NCBI GenBank assembly: GCA_001775395.1
Contig: MEWP01000063.1
Span: forward strand, 1 to 64,000
Length of the DNA stretch: 64,000 bases
Origin: a candidate division Zixibacteria bacterium RBG_16_53_22
GTDB taxonomy: Bacteria; Zixibacteria; MSB-5A5; UBA10806
Reading direction: 5' to 3'
The position numbers were made by a program, and so were the translations under genes. Numbering within the stretch: the first letter of the stretch is position 1; each line of letters begins with the position of its first letter. Of this stretch, positions 39,794 to 49,284 are shown piece by piece. A model generated the notes under the pieces. The model searched no databases, was not told the origin of the DNA, and worked only from the letters and a program-made list of their open reading frames with translations.

Positions 39794-40615
39794 CTGAGAG
39801 TAGTCAAGCACCGCATCACGTACAGCGTGGATGACGTATTCACCCTGTATTACTTGACCGACCTACACATCGGCAATGCGCTGTGTGACGAAAAGTTACT
39901 CAAGGAAGACGTGGCCTGTATTGCCGACGATCCCAAGGCGATATGGATAGGCGGCGGGGATTACGCTGATTTCATCAACCGGGCTGACCGCCGCCACAGG
40001 GAAAGCTCCCTGGCAGCCTGGTTATATGGCAAGGATGACATAGCCCAGGAACAGATCAAGTATCTTGAGAACCTGCTGAGTCCAATTTTGGACAAGTGCC
40101 TGGGGCTATGCAGAGGCAATCACGAGGATGACATTCTCAGCAAGTCTGAGCGGGACGTATATAGTGCCATTGTCAATATGGTGGCTCGGCCCAACCGTCC
40201 TGTTCGTCTTGGTTATGGTGGTTGGGTTGTTCTGTTGTGGGAGGATGGCAAAAAGACACGCTGGCACACCACCATATTTTGCCATCACGGATCTGGTGGT
40301 GGGATACTACCGGGCGGCGATGCACTCACACTGGGTAGATTGCCCACCTGGTACGACTTCGACATCGCCATCCTGGGCCACCGACATACCAAACACTGGC
40401 TACCTAACACCATAACCGGGCCAACTTTTACAGCCAGTAAGCTGCAACAACGTGAGCAGGCTATGCTATTTGGAGGCACATACCTGGGCGGTATTGACCT
40501 GGAAGGCACCGATCTGGAATCGTATGCCGAAGCCAGGTTGCTACCACCCAGATCGGTGGGCGGCATCAAGATCCAGTTCATGCCTGCCCAGAAAACCTTT
40601 AAGATCGTCATATAA
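39794..40615 (+). CDS. Calcineurin-like metallophosphoesterase, CTG start
   Basis: 273 residues. All five metal motifs: TDLHIG (DxH), GGGDYAD, GNHEDD, FCHHGSGG, and GHRHTKH. It hydrolyses phosphoester bonds using two metal ions; substrate could be nucleic acid, nucleotide or protein phosphate. TAGGAGG (39781-39787) lies 6 nt before CTG 39794, giving LRVVKHRITYSVDDVF as natural beta-strand lead-in; a GTG at 39827 lacks a ribosome site and cuts into this strand. Its place between tube and chaperone genes is uncommon. Confidence 0.8.
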   Translation: MRVVKHRITYSVDDVFTLYYLTDLHIGNALCDEKLLKEDVACIADDPKAIWIGGGDYADFINRADRRHRESSLAAWLYGKDDIAQEQIKYLENLLSPILDKCLGLCRGNHEDDILSKSERDVYSAIVNMVARPNRPVRLGYGGWVVLLWEDGKKTRWHTTIFCHHGSGGGILPGGDALTLGRLPTWYDFDIAILGHRHTKHWLPNTITGPTFTASKLQQREQAMLFGGTYLGGIDLEGTDLESYAEARLLPPRSVGGIKIQFMPAQKTFKIVI

Positions 40616-40627
40616 TAGGAGAGCCAC

Positions 40628-41074
40628 ATGTCAGAGCTAGAAGTCCGTAACAAGATCGTCTTCACCTGGGTGGATGACTCGCGTGAACCCCACGAGTACG
40701 TCAAGCATCTACGCCGTCCCAAGGGACGCCAGGCCCGCTTGAATTTGCCCAAGATAACGGCCTTCCTGGGCAAGATCGCCGAACTCCAGGAACGTATCGA
40801 GAAGCAGAGCAAAAAGGGTGCCAGCGTAGCCGACAACATGGCTATGATCGAGAGCTTCTTCACACCGGAGAACGAGCAATTGTTCCCCTTCATCCTGCAA
40901 ATGGAAACCGAAGATGAGTTGCGCATCTTGAACGAAGAGCTGACCGCCATTGAGGTCATCGAGGCTGTGTCGAAGGCAGCTACGTATATCGTGGAGGAAA
41001 GCCTGAACCGCTCCGAAGTTCAGCAGGCGCTAAAAAAATTGGGTGGAGAAGGAGTCGAGGAGGCTCCAGCTTAG
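40628..41074 (+). CDS. Tail assembly chaperone (gpG-like)
   Basis: 148 residues, TAGGAGAGCCAC box before ATG. Acidic helical protein (ETEDELRILNEELTAIEVIE), typical of the first chaperone, which coats the tape measure during tail building. Ends just past a slippery A7 run (41032-41038). Confidence 0.8.
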   Translation: MSELEVRNKIVFTWVDDSREPHEYVKHLRRPKGRQARLNLPKITAFLGKIAELQERIEKQSKKGASVADNMAMIESFFTPENEQLFPFILQMETEDELRILNEELTAIEVIEAVSKAATYIVEESLNRSEVQQALKKLGGEGVEEAPA

Positions 41075-41529
41075 ATAACAACCCGCTGGCCGAGTACCGT
41101 GCCGTGCGCATGATTTGCAAGCACTTCAACTTCACCGGCGATTACGTCAACCTGGGCATGGAAGTGGGTGACTTCTTTTGCTACCTGGCCGAAGCGTTGG
41201 ATGCCGAGGAGCTGGAAGACTATCGTGAAGCCCTCATGGCGGGTGGCAAAGAAGCCAAAAAGAAGTGGAAATGGTCTACGCCCGATCACGCAGGTACACG
41301 TGCTATGGGTGGCGGTAGTCAGGATGTGCGCCAGTCCATGATGAACATGGCGCAGGCACTCACCAAGGGACCAGTCAAGAAGACAGGCAATATCTCGGAG
41401 ATCGCCAACCTGTTGGGTAAGAAGATGGTCTTTAGGACTGAGGATGGCAATTACTACGACGAGGATGGCAACCCGGTAGATGGTAAGGGCATGGTGTTCA
41501 TACCACTGGACAACCAGAAGGTAAACTGA
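40628..41529 (+). CDS. Frameshifted tail chaperone (gpGT-like fusion)
   Basis: Ribosomes slipping -1 at A-AAA-AAA (zero-frame codons CTA AAA AAA) would skip the stop at 41072 and read on through LDNNPLAEYRAVRMICKHFN to 41529. The fusion is 300 residues (137 shared plus 163). The downstream part is open in the -1 frame from the slip site and has no ribosome site of its own at GTG 41104, as in lambda G/GT. Confidence 0.85.
41032..41067 (+). promoter_or_regulatory. Programmed -1 frameshift site
   Basis: Heptamer A-AAA-AAA in the correct phase, followed 12 nt later by a small stem GGAGTC-GAGGA-GGCTCC (one G-T pair), which could help pausing. Confidence 0.8.
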
Positions 41530-44500
41530 GTGGCAGTTAGTCAAGAGATCTTTCGCGCAACCTTGACGGTTGAAACGAATATAGTTAGTGCCATCGAGGG
41601 TCTGGAAAAGCTATCCAAAAAAGCCATCGAGACTCTGGATAGTCTGCAAAAGATCAGTACGGCTGTGGTCAAGCCCGATCTGGGCGGCCTTAATACCATC
41701 TCTACTACAATCGAGAAGGCAACTAAAGACATTCGAGCCGACTTTGAACGATTGCGCCAAGAGGTAGTTGGCAAGTCTATTATCCCAGAAATGATAGACG
41801 CCATCGCTAAAGAGTTTGATCGGCTGCCTAACAAAACCGCCCCAGAAGTCAAAAAACTCCACCAGCAATTCGAGCAACTAAAAACCAGCGTCAAGCCCAT
41901 CGAAGATGCCATAGCTGGCATGGATGCCAGCACACGCAAGCATATGGAAGGTATAGTCGCCGAGGCTCTCAAGATGAAGGGAGCATTTAGCGACGATCAG
42001 ATCAAGGCAGCCATGGCATCTATTGGTTCTGCTACTGCCAAGACTGGATCAGAGGTACAAGGCACTATCGGGCAGCTCAATAAGTTAGCCGAGGCTGTTC
42101 GTCAGGTATACTTGACACAGAAACCACCTGCTGCCAAGGCTGCCGAGGCCGAGATAGAAAATCGCGCCAAGCGGGCGGCTGCCGAGTTTGAGAATCTTAA
42201 GAAGATTGGCGAGAAGACATTTGCAGATTATGAGCGCCAGGGCCAGAAGTTTAGACAACAGACAGCTCTGGCTACCAGTGAGTTGGGTGAAGCTGCCCAG
42301 CGCGTCACCGCCTTTGAGCAACGCTTCAGGGCCATCGGGCAGGTAGCGGCTGAAGGCTCGACTGGCTTCAGGGCGGCTGTAGCCAACATCCGGGGTGGTT
42401 TCCAATTGATGGCGGCTGAAGGCGGTAACTTCGCTTTAGGCTTGCGCCAGGCTTTCTTCGGTCTGTCGGGCTCTACCAATGTGTTGGGGCGTGCCCTGGA
42501 CTGGCTGGGTGGTCGCCACAACGAGTTGAGCCGGGCTACCGGCAAGCTGGAGCAGGAAACCCTGCGCATAGATAATATCATGCGCCGCTTCACTACTGGT
42601 ATGCGCGACCAGATGGACGTGCTCAAGGAAGTGGGCAAGGAAGAGGGTGTCCAGAAGGCGGCTCTAAGCGAGATCGACGTTCAAGTCAAGCGCGTCGAAA
42701 AAGCCTTCAAGGATATGAACACCACTATCGTGGCGGGTGGCAAGCCCACCGAGCAACAGATGGCGCGTATCCGCGAAGAAGTGCGTATCCTGGAACAGTC
42801 CTACCGTCAGCTCAAGGTACAGGGCATCATCCCGGCTGGCTCGGCCACTGACGACATGTTCAAGCAAATGCTAAAGGGTATTGAGACCCAGCGGGTAGGT
42901 TCTAACCAGATGATCGCCCGTGTCATCGCCCTGCGCAAAGAGGTGGAAAAGGCCGAGCAGAGCGAGAAACAATCCAATGCCACTTCCGAGAAGCGGGTAG
43001 GTATCTTCCAGCGTGTATCTATCGCCTTCTCCAATCTGTTCAACATCACCCGTAACGTCACCAACGAGACCAAGAACTTCAACCAACAACTGGATCAGAC
43101 CGGGGCGAAGATGGGCGTGGTAGCTCGCACTGCCGACGTAGCCAAGGGTGCTTTCGTCGGCTTCGTGGGTGCGGCAGCGGCCATCACCGGCCTGCGGTAT
43201 GCCATCGACGGCATTGGTTTTGCCATACGCAACCTGGGCGGCAAGTTCCTGGAAGTTAACAACACTGCCCAGAATTTCGGCATCACGCTGACCAATATGC
43301 TGCGCGGCTCGAAAATCGAAGATCAGGCTGAAGAGGTGGTGGGCGGCGCTATGGACTTCATCAAGGAAGCCGTAGCTGCCACACCCTTCGAGCTGGCGGA
43401 TGCCATCGAAGCCTTCCAACGCCTGATCATAGCCGGGCTTGATCCCAAACAGTGGATGGAGCCCATCGCCGACGCGGCGGCTATCATGAATAAGCCCATG
43501 GATCAATTGATCGGCGCTTTCCAGCGTTTGACGGTAGGCGACACAGGCCAGGCGCTCATGATGATGCGCGACTTCGGCATCAACGTCAACCGCGCCGCAG
43601 TCTTTGTCGATCAAGCTACTGGCAACCTGCTAAGCTATGACCAGGCCCAGCAGGCCGTCAACATGAGCGCTGAGCAATTGGCAGCCAAGGGTTGGGCCAA
43701 GCTTAATCTGGAGTTCTCCAAAGGCGGTGAATTGACCACCGACACAGCCACAGCCCTCAAGATATTGAACGGCTACTTGACGCAGAATTCCACCATTGCC
43801 GGTACGGCTGCCTCTCGCTCGCTCTCACTCCAGGGCGTCATGTCCAACCTGAAGGATAGCGTCAGTAACCTCTTCATCGAGATGGGCAAGCCTATCATGG
43901 AGAAGTTGACCGGGGCGGGTAGTGGCCTGTTAGACAAAATTAACGAGCTACAGCCTGTTTTGAATGCCCTGGCTGCCAATATCGGCGTGGCTCTATCAGG
44001 CGCTATCGACTTTGCCATCAACTTCATTTCCAATTTCAAAGAGAACTTCGCCGGGCTGATCGAGGTGGTGCAGACCGTCATTTCTATCGTCGCTAGTATC
44101 TTCGCCGGTGACTGGCAGAACGCCTGGTTCCTGTTCCTGGATGCCATCGACGTAGGCTTGTCCAACGCAGTCCAATTTCTGGACTCGTGGATCAGTAATG
44201 CCTTCACCTGGGGCTGGAACTTCGTAGTCGAGATCGCCAATGGCGTGCTAGACAGCGCCAGTTCAGTGCTGATGGAAGCCCTCAACTCCGTGGGCGAGAT
44301 GATCAGCTCCTTCCTGGCCCCTGGCTCAGCCCCTGAAGTCGGACCACTCTCGACCATCGACGAGTGGGGCGCGGCCCTCATGGACATCTTTGGGGCAGGT
44401 GTAGCCGACATCAACGACGACAACATCAACACCGCCATGGAAGAGATGAAGAAGCTGATCCAGGCGTCTGGCGGCCAGTTGTCCGATGGTTTTTACGAAG

Positions 44501-47500
44501 CCTTCTCTTCGATAGACTTTGCGGCAGCTATCCAGAACGCGCGTGCGCAGTTGAGTGACTTGCTCGCCAGCTTTGCCAACCTGGATATGAGCAAGGTGCT
44601 GGGCTCGCTCAAGTCGGTCGATTTCAGCTTTATCCGCGATGCCCTATCGCCTGTCAAAGACTTCTTCAAGACCATGGGCTCGGAAGGCACCGAACCATTC
44701 CTCAAAGTACGCGACTCCATGGCGGCCATCGTGGCCGAGCTGAATGCGACGGGTGAAATCAACGAAGAAGCCTTTGCCAAGATCGGCGAGGTACTGGGCG
44801 ATCAGAATAAGGAGATGACCAAGTACCTACGGCTGCAATTGGAACTGCATTCTGCACAGAGAAAACTCCAGGATGTCCAGGGCGAAGTAGCCGCTGCTGA
44901 GGCCAGGGGCTTTGTGCCCGCTGCATTGAAGGCCAAGCTGGCGGCTGCCGAAAAGGATGTTGAGGATAAGAAGGAAGCTGTCGATTGGCAAAAGGAATAC
45001 GTGGCCTGGCAAAAGGAGGGCAACCAATTACAACAGGAATTCGTAGGTGGCCTGGACAAAGCTGCCAAGGCTATGGGCAAGGCAGCCTCGGCAGCAGGTA
45101 GTGCTGCCAAGGCCCAGGCCAAGCAGATCGAAACCTTAGCAGAGTGGTACGCCCGCGAGAAGGCCCTGATCGAAGAGAAATATCGCCTGGGCGTTATCGG
45201 CGAGCAGGAATATGTACAGGCTCTTCTCAATTTGGAGAAGCAGTATGTAGATCGCTCGTTGGAAGAGGGCATTCCCGCTGGTCTGGATGCCCATGTACAG
45301 GCGATTAAGGAGTTAGAACTTCGCCTGGAGGGCCTCAAGGAAAAGACCAAAGAGGCGCAGGGTCAGGCGTCCAAAGGTATCGAGATGCAGACGCCTGCCG
45401 AGATTCTGGGTAAATTTGCAAAAAATATACAGGAAATAGCCCAACAGACAGGCGGCGATTTCGCCGATGGATTCGTGCTTGCCATGCGCGAGGGTATCCC
45501 GCGTAATGTGCCCGGCTTGATGGCTGACATATGGGCCAAGATACTTGAAGGCTTTGTAACCATCTTTAACAACATCCGTAACTTTTTGGCACAGAACGTC
45601 ACGCCTCAGAACTTTCCTATATTCGCGGTTGTTGCCGGACTATTTACCCAATTGGCAGCTTCACCTATTATGAACTTCGTTACCAGGCTGGCTGCCAGGA
45701 TTGCGCCAGTCATTGTTAGATTGGGCGGTCTCAGAGGTATCTTGCTAAAGCTACTGGGTGTGCTTGGCAGAGCTGCATTGCTAGGTGGAATTATCATCAC
45801 TATCTTCTTGAATTGGGATAAGATTGTAGCTGCACTCAGTCCAGTTATAACTAGTTTATCTACAGCCATCAAGGCACTTGCAGACGAGGCTATAGCTGCC
45901 ATTATAGAGCGCATGGGCGGTGCGGAGCAGGCGGCCATCAAGTTTAATGCTGCTTACGAAACGATGCGCAGCATTGTAGCTGGTGTCGGCGAGGTATTCA
46001 ACATGCTGATCACCAGCGGTTTCTCAGAGATCGGCCAAGCTATCGAGGGCGCGTTTAAGTCCGCAGTCATGGCTATGCCGACCCAGGGTATTTCAGGCGC
46101 TATCTCAACTTTCTTCACTACGCTCATCAGCTCGCTAAGCACAACCAATATAGGACAGGCTATCACAAACCTGTTTACCAATGCCGTGGCTGGCATCAGA
46201 GAGACCATACTTCCCATCTTCTCAGATGTTTTGGGTGGTATAGGAACTGCTCTTGGGGGCCTGGTGCCACCTGGTGTGGTAGATACGTTCAACCAATTGC
46301 GTCAGTCGATTGCAGCCTTTTTCGAGGAAGGCAGACTGGGCGGAGAAATCGTTAGACTTTTCGGCGACCTAAAAGAGTTGATGGTAGCTCTAGCCCCCAT
46401 TGCCAAGGCTCTTCTATCTGTTTTGGCAGCCCTGGCTGGCCTTGTGGCTAATTCTCTGGTAGCCGCATTCCAGACCATTATAGATATTCTGCCGAATATT
46501 GAAGGCTTCTTTGCTGGCCTGGTGAGAATAGTGCGAGGCGTGCTGGATGTAGTGAGCGGTTTAGCCACATTAATACAATCTGCGTGGGCACTTATCACAG
46601 GTGATACAGAAAAAGCCCAAACCCTTTTCCAGACGGCGATAGGTCAAATAGGTAGTGGGTTGGGTGAAATCTTTAGTGGCATAACTCTGGCTGTCAGCAA
46701 TGCCGCTCAGGCGATACTGGGGTTCCCTATAACCTTCATAAGCCACTTTGTAGATAATATAATCGCCTTCCTTCCCCAGGGATCTAGTTTCTCGCAAACG
46801 CTCCAGGCCATTGGTGGTGCTATATCCAGCTTAAAAGACATTCTCACTGGCGCATTAGAAGCCATAGGTAGCGGTATAAGCGCTATCGGCATGGTCATCA
46901 GCGACTTCCTATCTGGACAAATCAGTTTTCAAGAAGCCTGGAACCAAATAAAGACGATCTTTGCATCGACCGTCGATGCCGTATCAGAAGCACTCGCACC
47001 ACTGGGACAGGCATTATTGGATGGTATTCTTAATGGGGTTGAGTGGCTAAGAACCAATGCCCCCATAATTTTGCAGACTATCGGTGCCTGGGTTACAGAC
47101 ACACTTGTTCCCGGCATAGCCAGTTTTGCGGCCTCACTAGCTACTGGCTTCGTGGATCTATTTGGCAAGGCAGTCGAATATGTAGGTGCTAACTGGCCTA
47201 CCTGGCTAGAAACCTTAAATAGTTACGCTGCATCGATCATAGCTGGTGTCGTCACGTTTGTCACTACTACTCTACCAGTGTGGGCAAGTGCGTTAGCAAC
47301 CAAGGTTGGCGAGCTGTTCCAGGCAGCTCTGGATTATGTACAGACTAACTGGCCTGCCTGGTCTGCTACACTTAACAGTTATGTCGGTCCCATCATAGAT
47401 GGAATCATTATTTTCTTCACGGCTACACTACCGACATGGATAACTGATCTGATCACCAAGTTCGGTGAGTTAGTACAGGGTTTACTTATTTATGTGGGTC

Positions 47501-49284
47501 AGAATTGGCAAACTTGGGCTATCGAATTAGCTGGTTTCATGGGCAACGTCTTTGGTTATATTTTGACTGGGTTGGTTGCTATTCCATATTTGATAATCCA
47601 GTTGTCGGGTAAATTCCTGCAACTCATCCAGGGCTTGATCGATTATGCCAGCCAAAATTGGCCTACCTGGGCGGCTGAGTTAGGTACTCATGTAGCATCT
47701 ATCATCAGCAGTGTAGTGACGTTCGTTACCACTACCCTACCAACATGGATAGCCGATCTGTCTGCGAAGTTATCGGAACTTATTACTGGCTTCCTGGCTT
47801 ACGCAGGCGAGAATTGGCAAACCTGGGCCGTTGACCTGGCGGGCTTCGTCGGAAAAGTGTTTGGCTACATTATCATTGGCCTGGTAACTATTCCATACTT
47901 GATAATCCAATTAATAGGTAAATTGGCTGAGCTGATCCAGGGTCTCTTCTCCGGCGCTGACGAGAAAGAGGGCGAATGGGGCACGACACTGGGAAAGACT
48001 ATCGGCAAGGTGTTTGCCGGTGTCGTCACCTGGCTGATCGATAATGGCCCGACTATTGCTTCTGATCTGTTCAACGGCTTCAAGGACGTGATCGCCGCCC
48101 TGTGGACGTTCATAACCGCCACATTACCAGAATGGTCGGTCCAACTGGCAGATTTCATGAGCCAGCTTATGACCGCCTTTGGCAAGGGTATGCTCGAATC
48201 AGCTCCCTGGCTGGCCGATGCCCTAGCAGCCGGGCAGCAATTCGTAGACAACATCAAAGCTGGCATCGAAGCTGCGTGGATAGGCATCGTCACCTGGTTC
48301 GCGGGCAAGGTGCAAGAGCTATTAGCGCCTATCCTGGGAGCCAGAGAAACCATCGAGAATGCCTGGAGTGGCCTAAAGGAAGGCGTAACACAGCCTGTCG
48401 AGGGAGCCAAGAACGCCGTGGTGGGCGCTTTTGGTGGCTTGCAGGAGGGTATCAGCAGCACCGCCGAGAATGCGACTGGCAGCGTGATCGGCTTTTTCGA
48501 CAACTTGCGCAATACGTTGGTCGGCAACTCTATCGTGCCAGAGATGACCACGGCTATCGTCACCAACTTCACCACCATGGACACCACACTATCCGCAGGC
48601 TTGACCACGTTCACCACCTTTGCCACCAGCCTATGGCAACAGTTCACCCAGAATATCCTGATCATGTGGCAGGACATGGTGCAATTCGTGATTGAGCTGG
48701 CCCAGCAGCTAGAAGAAGTCCTGACCGAGATCATCCAGCGTATCGTAGAGTTGTTCAATGCCTGGCGAGAGGCTGTCGATAAAGTTATCGAGGGACTCAA
48801 GGCATTACCGGAGCCGTTAGGAGCCCTGGCCGAGTATATTCCCATCGTCGATCAATTAGCCGACAAATTTAACGATCTGTACAACAAGCTAAAGAATGCC
48901 ACCTCGCAGGCCGAGAAATTAGCCAAGGCACTCGAAAAGGTCAATTCCATGGGCGGCAATATGGCGGTATCTGTCTCCGGGGCAGCGCAGGGTGGCCTAT
49001 GGCGTGTGCCGAGTGTTTCTACCTGGACACTCCATCCCGGCGAGATGGTTTTGCCCGCCGGGGCTGCCGAGGCATTTCGCAGCTTCGCGGGCGGTGGTCT
49101 GCCTGCCATGGGTATGCCTGCCACTGAGTCCAACTCTGGACTCAACAAGCAGTATATCTTCGGACCGGGTGCCTTCCAGGGTGCTTTCCCCGGTGTGCGG
49201 ACTGCCCACGATGCCGAGGGTCTACTGAATCGCCTGGATCAACTGGCTCAGATCGCCGAACTTAAGGGGAGGGTAGTCAGCTAA
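41530..49284 (+). CDS. Tape measure protein
   Basis: 2584 residues from GTG 41530, one base after the chaperone stop. Coiled-coil N-terminal 530 residues, hydrophobic segments around 540-570 and 1340-1440, then a tandem 52-residue repeat (47.19-47.96 kb) and a long C-terminal region ending in a SNSGL peptide encoded by a palindrome copy. Tape measures set tail length and are injected ahead of DNA; at about 1.5 angstrom per residue this predicts a tail near 390 nm. Parts (45.6-47.9 kb) are AT-richer than the rest, a sign of mosaic origin. Confidence 0.9.
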   Translation: MAVSQEIFRATLTVETNIVSAIEGLEKLSKKAIETLDSLQKISTAVVKPDLGGLNTISTTIEKATKDIRADFERLRQEVVGKSIIPEMIDAIAKEFDRLPNKTAPEVKKLHQQFEQLKTSVKPIEDAIAGMDASTRKHMEGIVAEALKMKGAFSDDQIKAAMASIGSATAKTGSEVQGTIGQLNKLAEAVRQVYLTQKPPAAKAAEAEIENRAKRAAAEFENLKKIGEKTFADYERQGQKFRQQTALATSELGEAAQRVTAFEQRFRAIGQVAAEGSTGFRAAVANIRGGFQLMAAEGGNFALGLRQAFFGLSGSTNVLGRALDWLGGRHNELSRATGKLEQETLRIDNIMRRFTTGMRDQMDVLKEVGKEEGVQKAALSEIDVQVKRVEKAFKDMNTTIVAGGKPTEQQMARIREEVRILEQSYRQLKVQGIIPAGSATDDMFKQMLKGIETQRVGSNQMIARVIALRKEVEKAEQSEKQSNATSEKRVGIFQRVSIAFSNLFNITRNVTNETKNFNQQLDQTGAKMGVVARTADVAKGAFVGFVGAAAAITGLRYAIDGIGFAIRNLGGKFLEVNNTAQNFGITLTNMLRGSKIEDQAEEVVGGAMDFIKEAVAATPFELADAIEAFQRLIIAGLDPKQWMEPIADAAAIMNKPMDQLIGAFQRLTVGDTGQALMMMRDFGINVNRAAVFVDQATGNLLSYDQAQQAVNMSAEQLAAKGWAKLNLEFSKGGELTTDTATALKILNGYLTQNSTIAGTAASRSLSLQGVMSNLKDSVSNLFIEMGKPIMEKLTGAGSGLLDKINELQPVLNALAANIGVALSGAIDFAINFISNFKENFAGLIEVVQTVISIVASIFAGDWQNAWFLFLDAIDVGLSNAVQFLDSWISNAFTWGWNFVVEIANGVLDSASSVLMEALNSVGEMISSFLAPGSAPEVGPLSTIDEWGAALMDIFGAGVADINDDNINTAMEEMKKLIQASGGQLSDGFYEAFSSIDFAAAIQNARAQLSDLLASFANLDMSKVLGSLKSVDFSFIRDALSPVKDFFKTMGSEGTEPFLKVRDSMAAIVAELNATGEINEEAFAKIGEVLGDQNKEMTKYLRLQLELHSAQRKLQDVQGEVAAAEARGFVPAALKAKLAAAEKDVEDKKEAVDWQKEYVAWQKEGNQLQQEFVGGLDKAAKAMGKAASAAGSAAKAQAKQIETLAEWYAREKALIEEKYRLGVIGEQEYVQALLNLEKQYVDRSLEEGIPAGLDAHVQAIKELELRLEGLKEKTKEAQGQASKGIEMQTPAEILGKFAKNIQEIAQQTGGDFADGFVLAMREGIPRNVPGLMADIWAKILEGFVTIFNNIRNFLAQNVTPQNFPIFAVVAGLFTQLAASPIMNFVTRLAARIAPVIVRLGGLRGILLKLLGVLGRAALLGGIIITIFLNWDKIVAALSPVITSLSTAIKALADEAIAAIIERMGGAEQAAIKFNAAYETMRSIVAGVGEVFNMLITSGFSEIGQAIEGAFKSAVMAMPTQGISGAISTFFTTLISSLSTTNIGQAITNLFTNAVAGIRETILPIFSDVLGGIGTALGGLVPPGVVDTFNQLRQSIAAFFEEGRLGGEIVRLFGDLKELMVALAPIAKALLSVLAALAGLVANSLVAAFQTIIDILPNIEGFFAGLVRIVRGVLDVVSGLATLIQSAWALITGDTEKAQTLFQTAIGQIGSGLGEIFSGITLAVSNAAQAILGFPITFISHFVDNIIAFLPQGSSFSQTLQAIGGAISSLKDILTGALEAIGSGISAIGMVISDFLSGQISFQEAWNQIKTIFASTVDAVSEALAPLGQALLDGILNGVEWLRTNAPIILQTIGAWVTDTLVPGIASFAASLATGFVDLFGKAVEYVGANWPTWLETLNSYAASIIAGVVTFVTTTLPVWASALATKVGELFQAALDYVQTNWPAWSATLNSYVGPIIDGIIIFFTATLPTWITDLITKFGELVQGLLIYVGQNWQTWAIELAGFMGNVFGYILTGLVAIPYLIIQLSGKFLQLIQGLIDYASQNWPTWAAELGTHVASIISSVVTFVTTTLPTWIADLSAKLSELITGFLAYAGENWQTWAVDLAGFVGKVFGYIIIGLVTIPYLIIQLIGKLAELIQGLFSGADEKEGEWGTTLGKTIGKVFAGVVTWLIDNGPTIASDLFNGFKDVIAALWTFITATLPEWSVQLADFMSQLMTAFGKGMLESAPWLADALAAGQQFVDNIKAGIEAAWIGIVTWFAGKVQELLAPILGARETIENAWSGLKEGVTQPVEGAKNAVVGAFGGLQEGISSTAENATGSVIGFFDNLRNTLVGNSIVPEMTTAIVTNFTTMDTTLSAGLTTFTTFATSLWQQFTQNILIMWQDMVQFVIELAQQLEEVLTEIIQRIVELFNAWREAVDKVIEGLKALPEPLGALAEYIPIVDQLADKFNDLYNKLKNATSQAEKLAKALEKVNSMGGNMAVSVSGAAQGGLWRVPSVSTWTLHPGEMVLPAGAAEAFRSFAGGGLPAMGMPATESNSGLNKQYIFGPGAFQGAFPGVRTAHDAEGLLNRLDQLAQIAELKGRVVS
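47191..47960 (+). repeat. Five tandem 52-residue repeats in tape measure
   Basis: Units begin at NW-x-x-W codons at 47191, 47347, 47503, 47656 and 47812 (spacing 156, 156, 153, 156 nt). Two units share the long segment F.....GY...GLV.IPYLIIQL.GK.; the others carry FVTTTLP.W..L. The DNA copies have diverged, so this is an old repeat. Confidence 0.8.
49126..49143. repeat. Dispersed palindrome copy 7 (end of tape measure)
   Basis: GAGTCCAACTCTGGACTC, coding for ESNSGL about 50 residues before the C-terminus. Confidence 0.8.

Noticed and set aside
45600-48845. Several long minus-strand frames opposite the tape measure
   Set aside because: Shadows caused by third-position bias; no ribosome sites, and the plus frame has tape-measure features.
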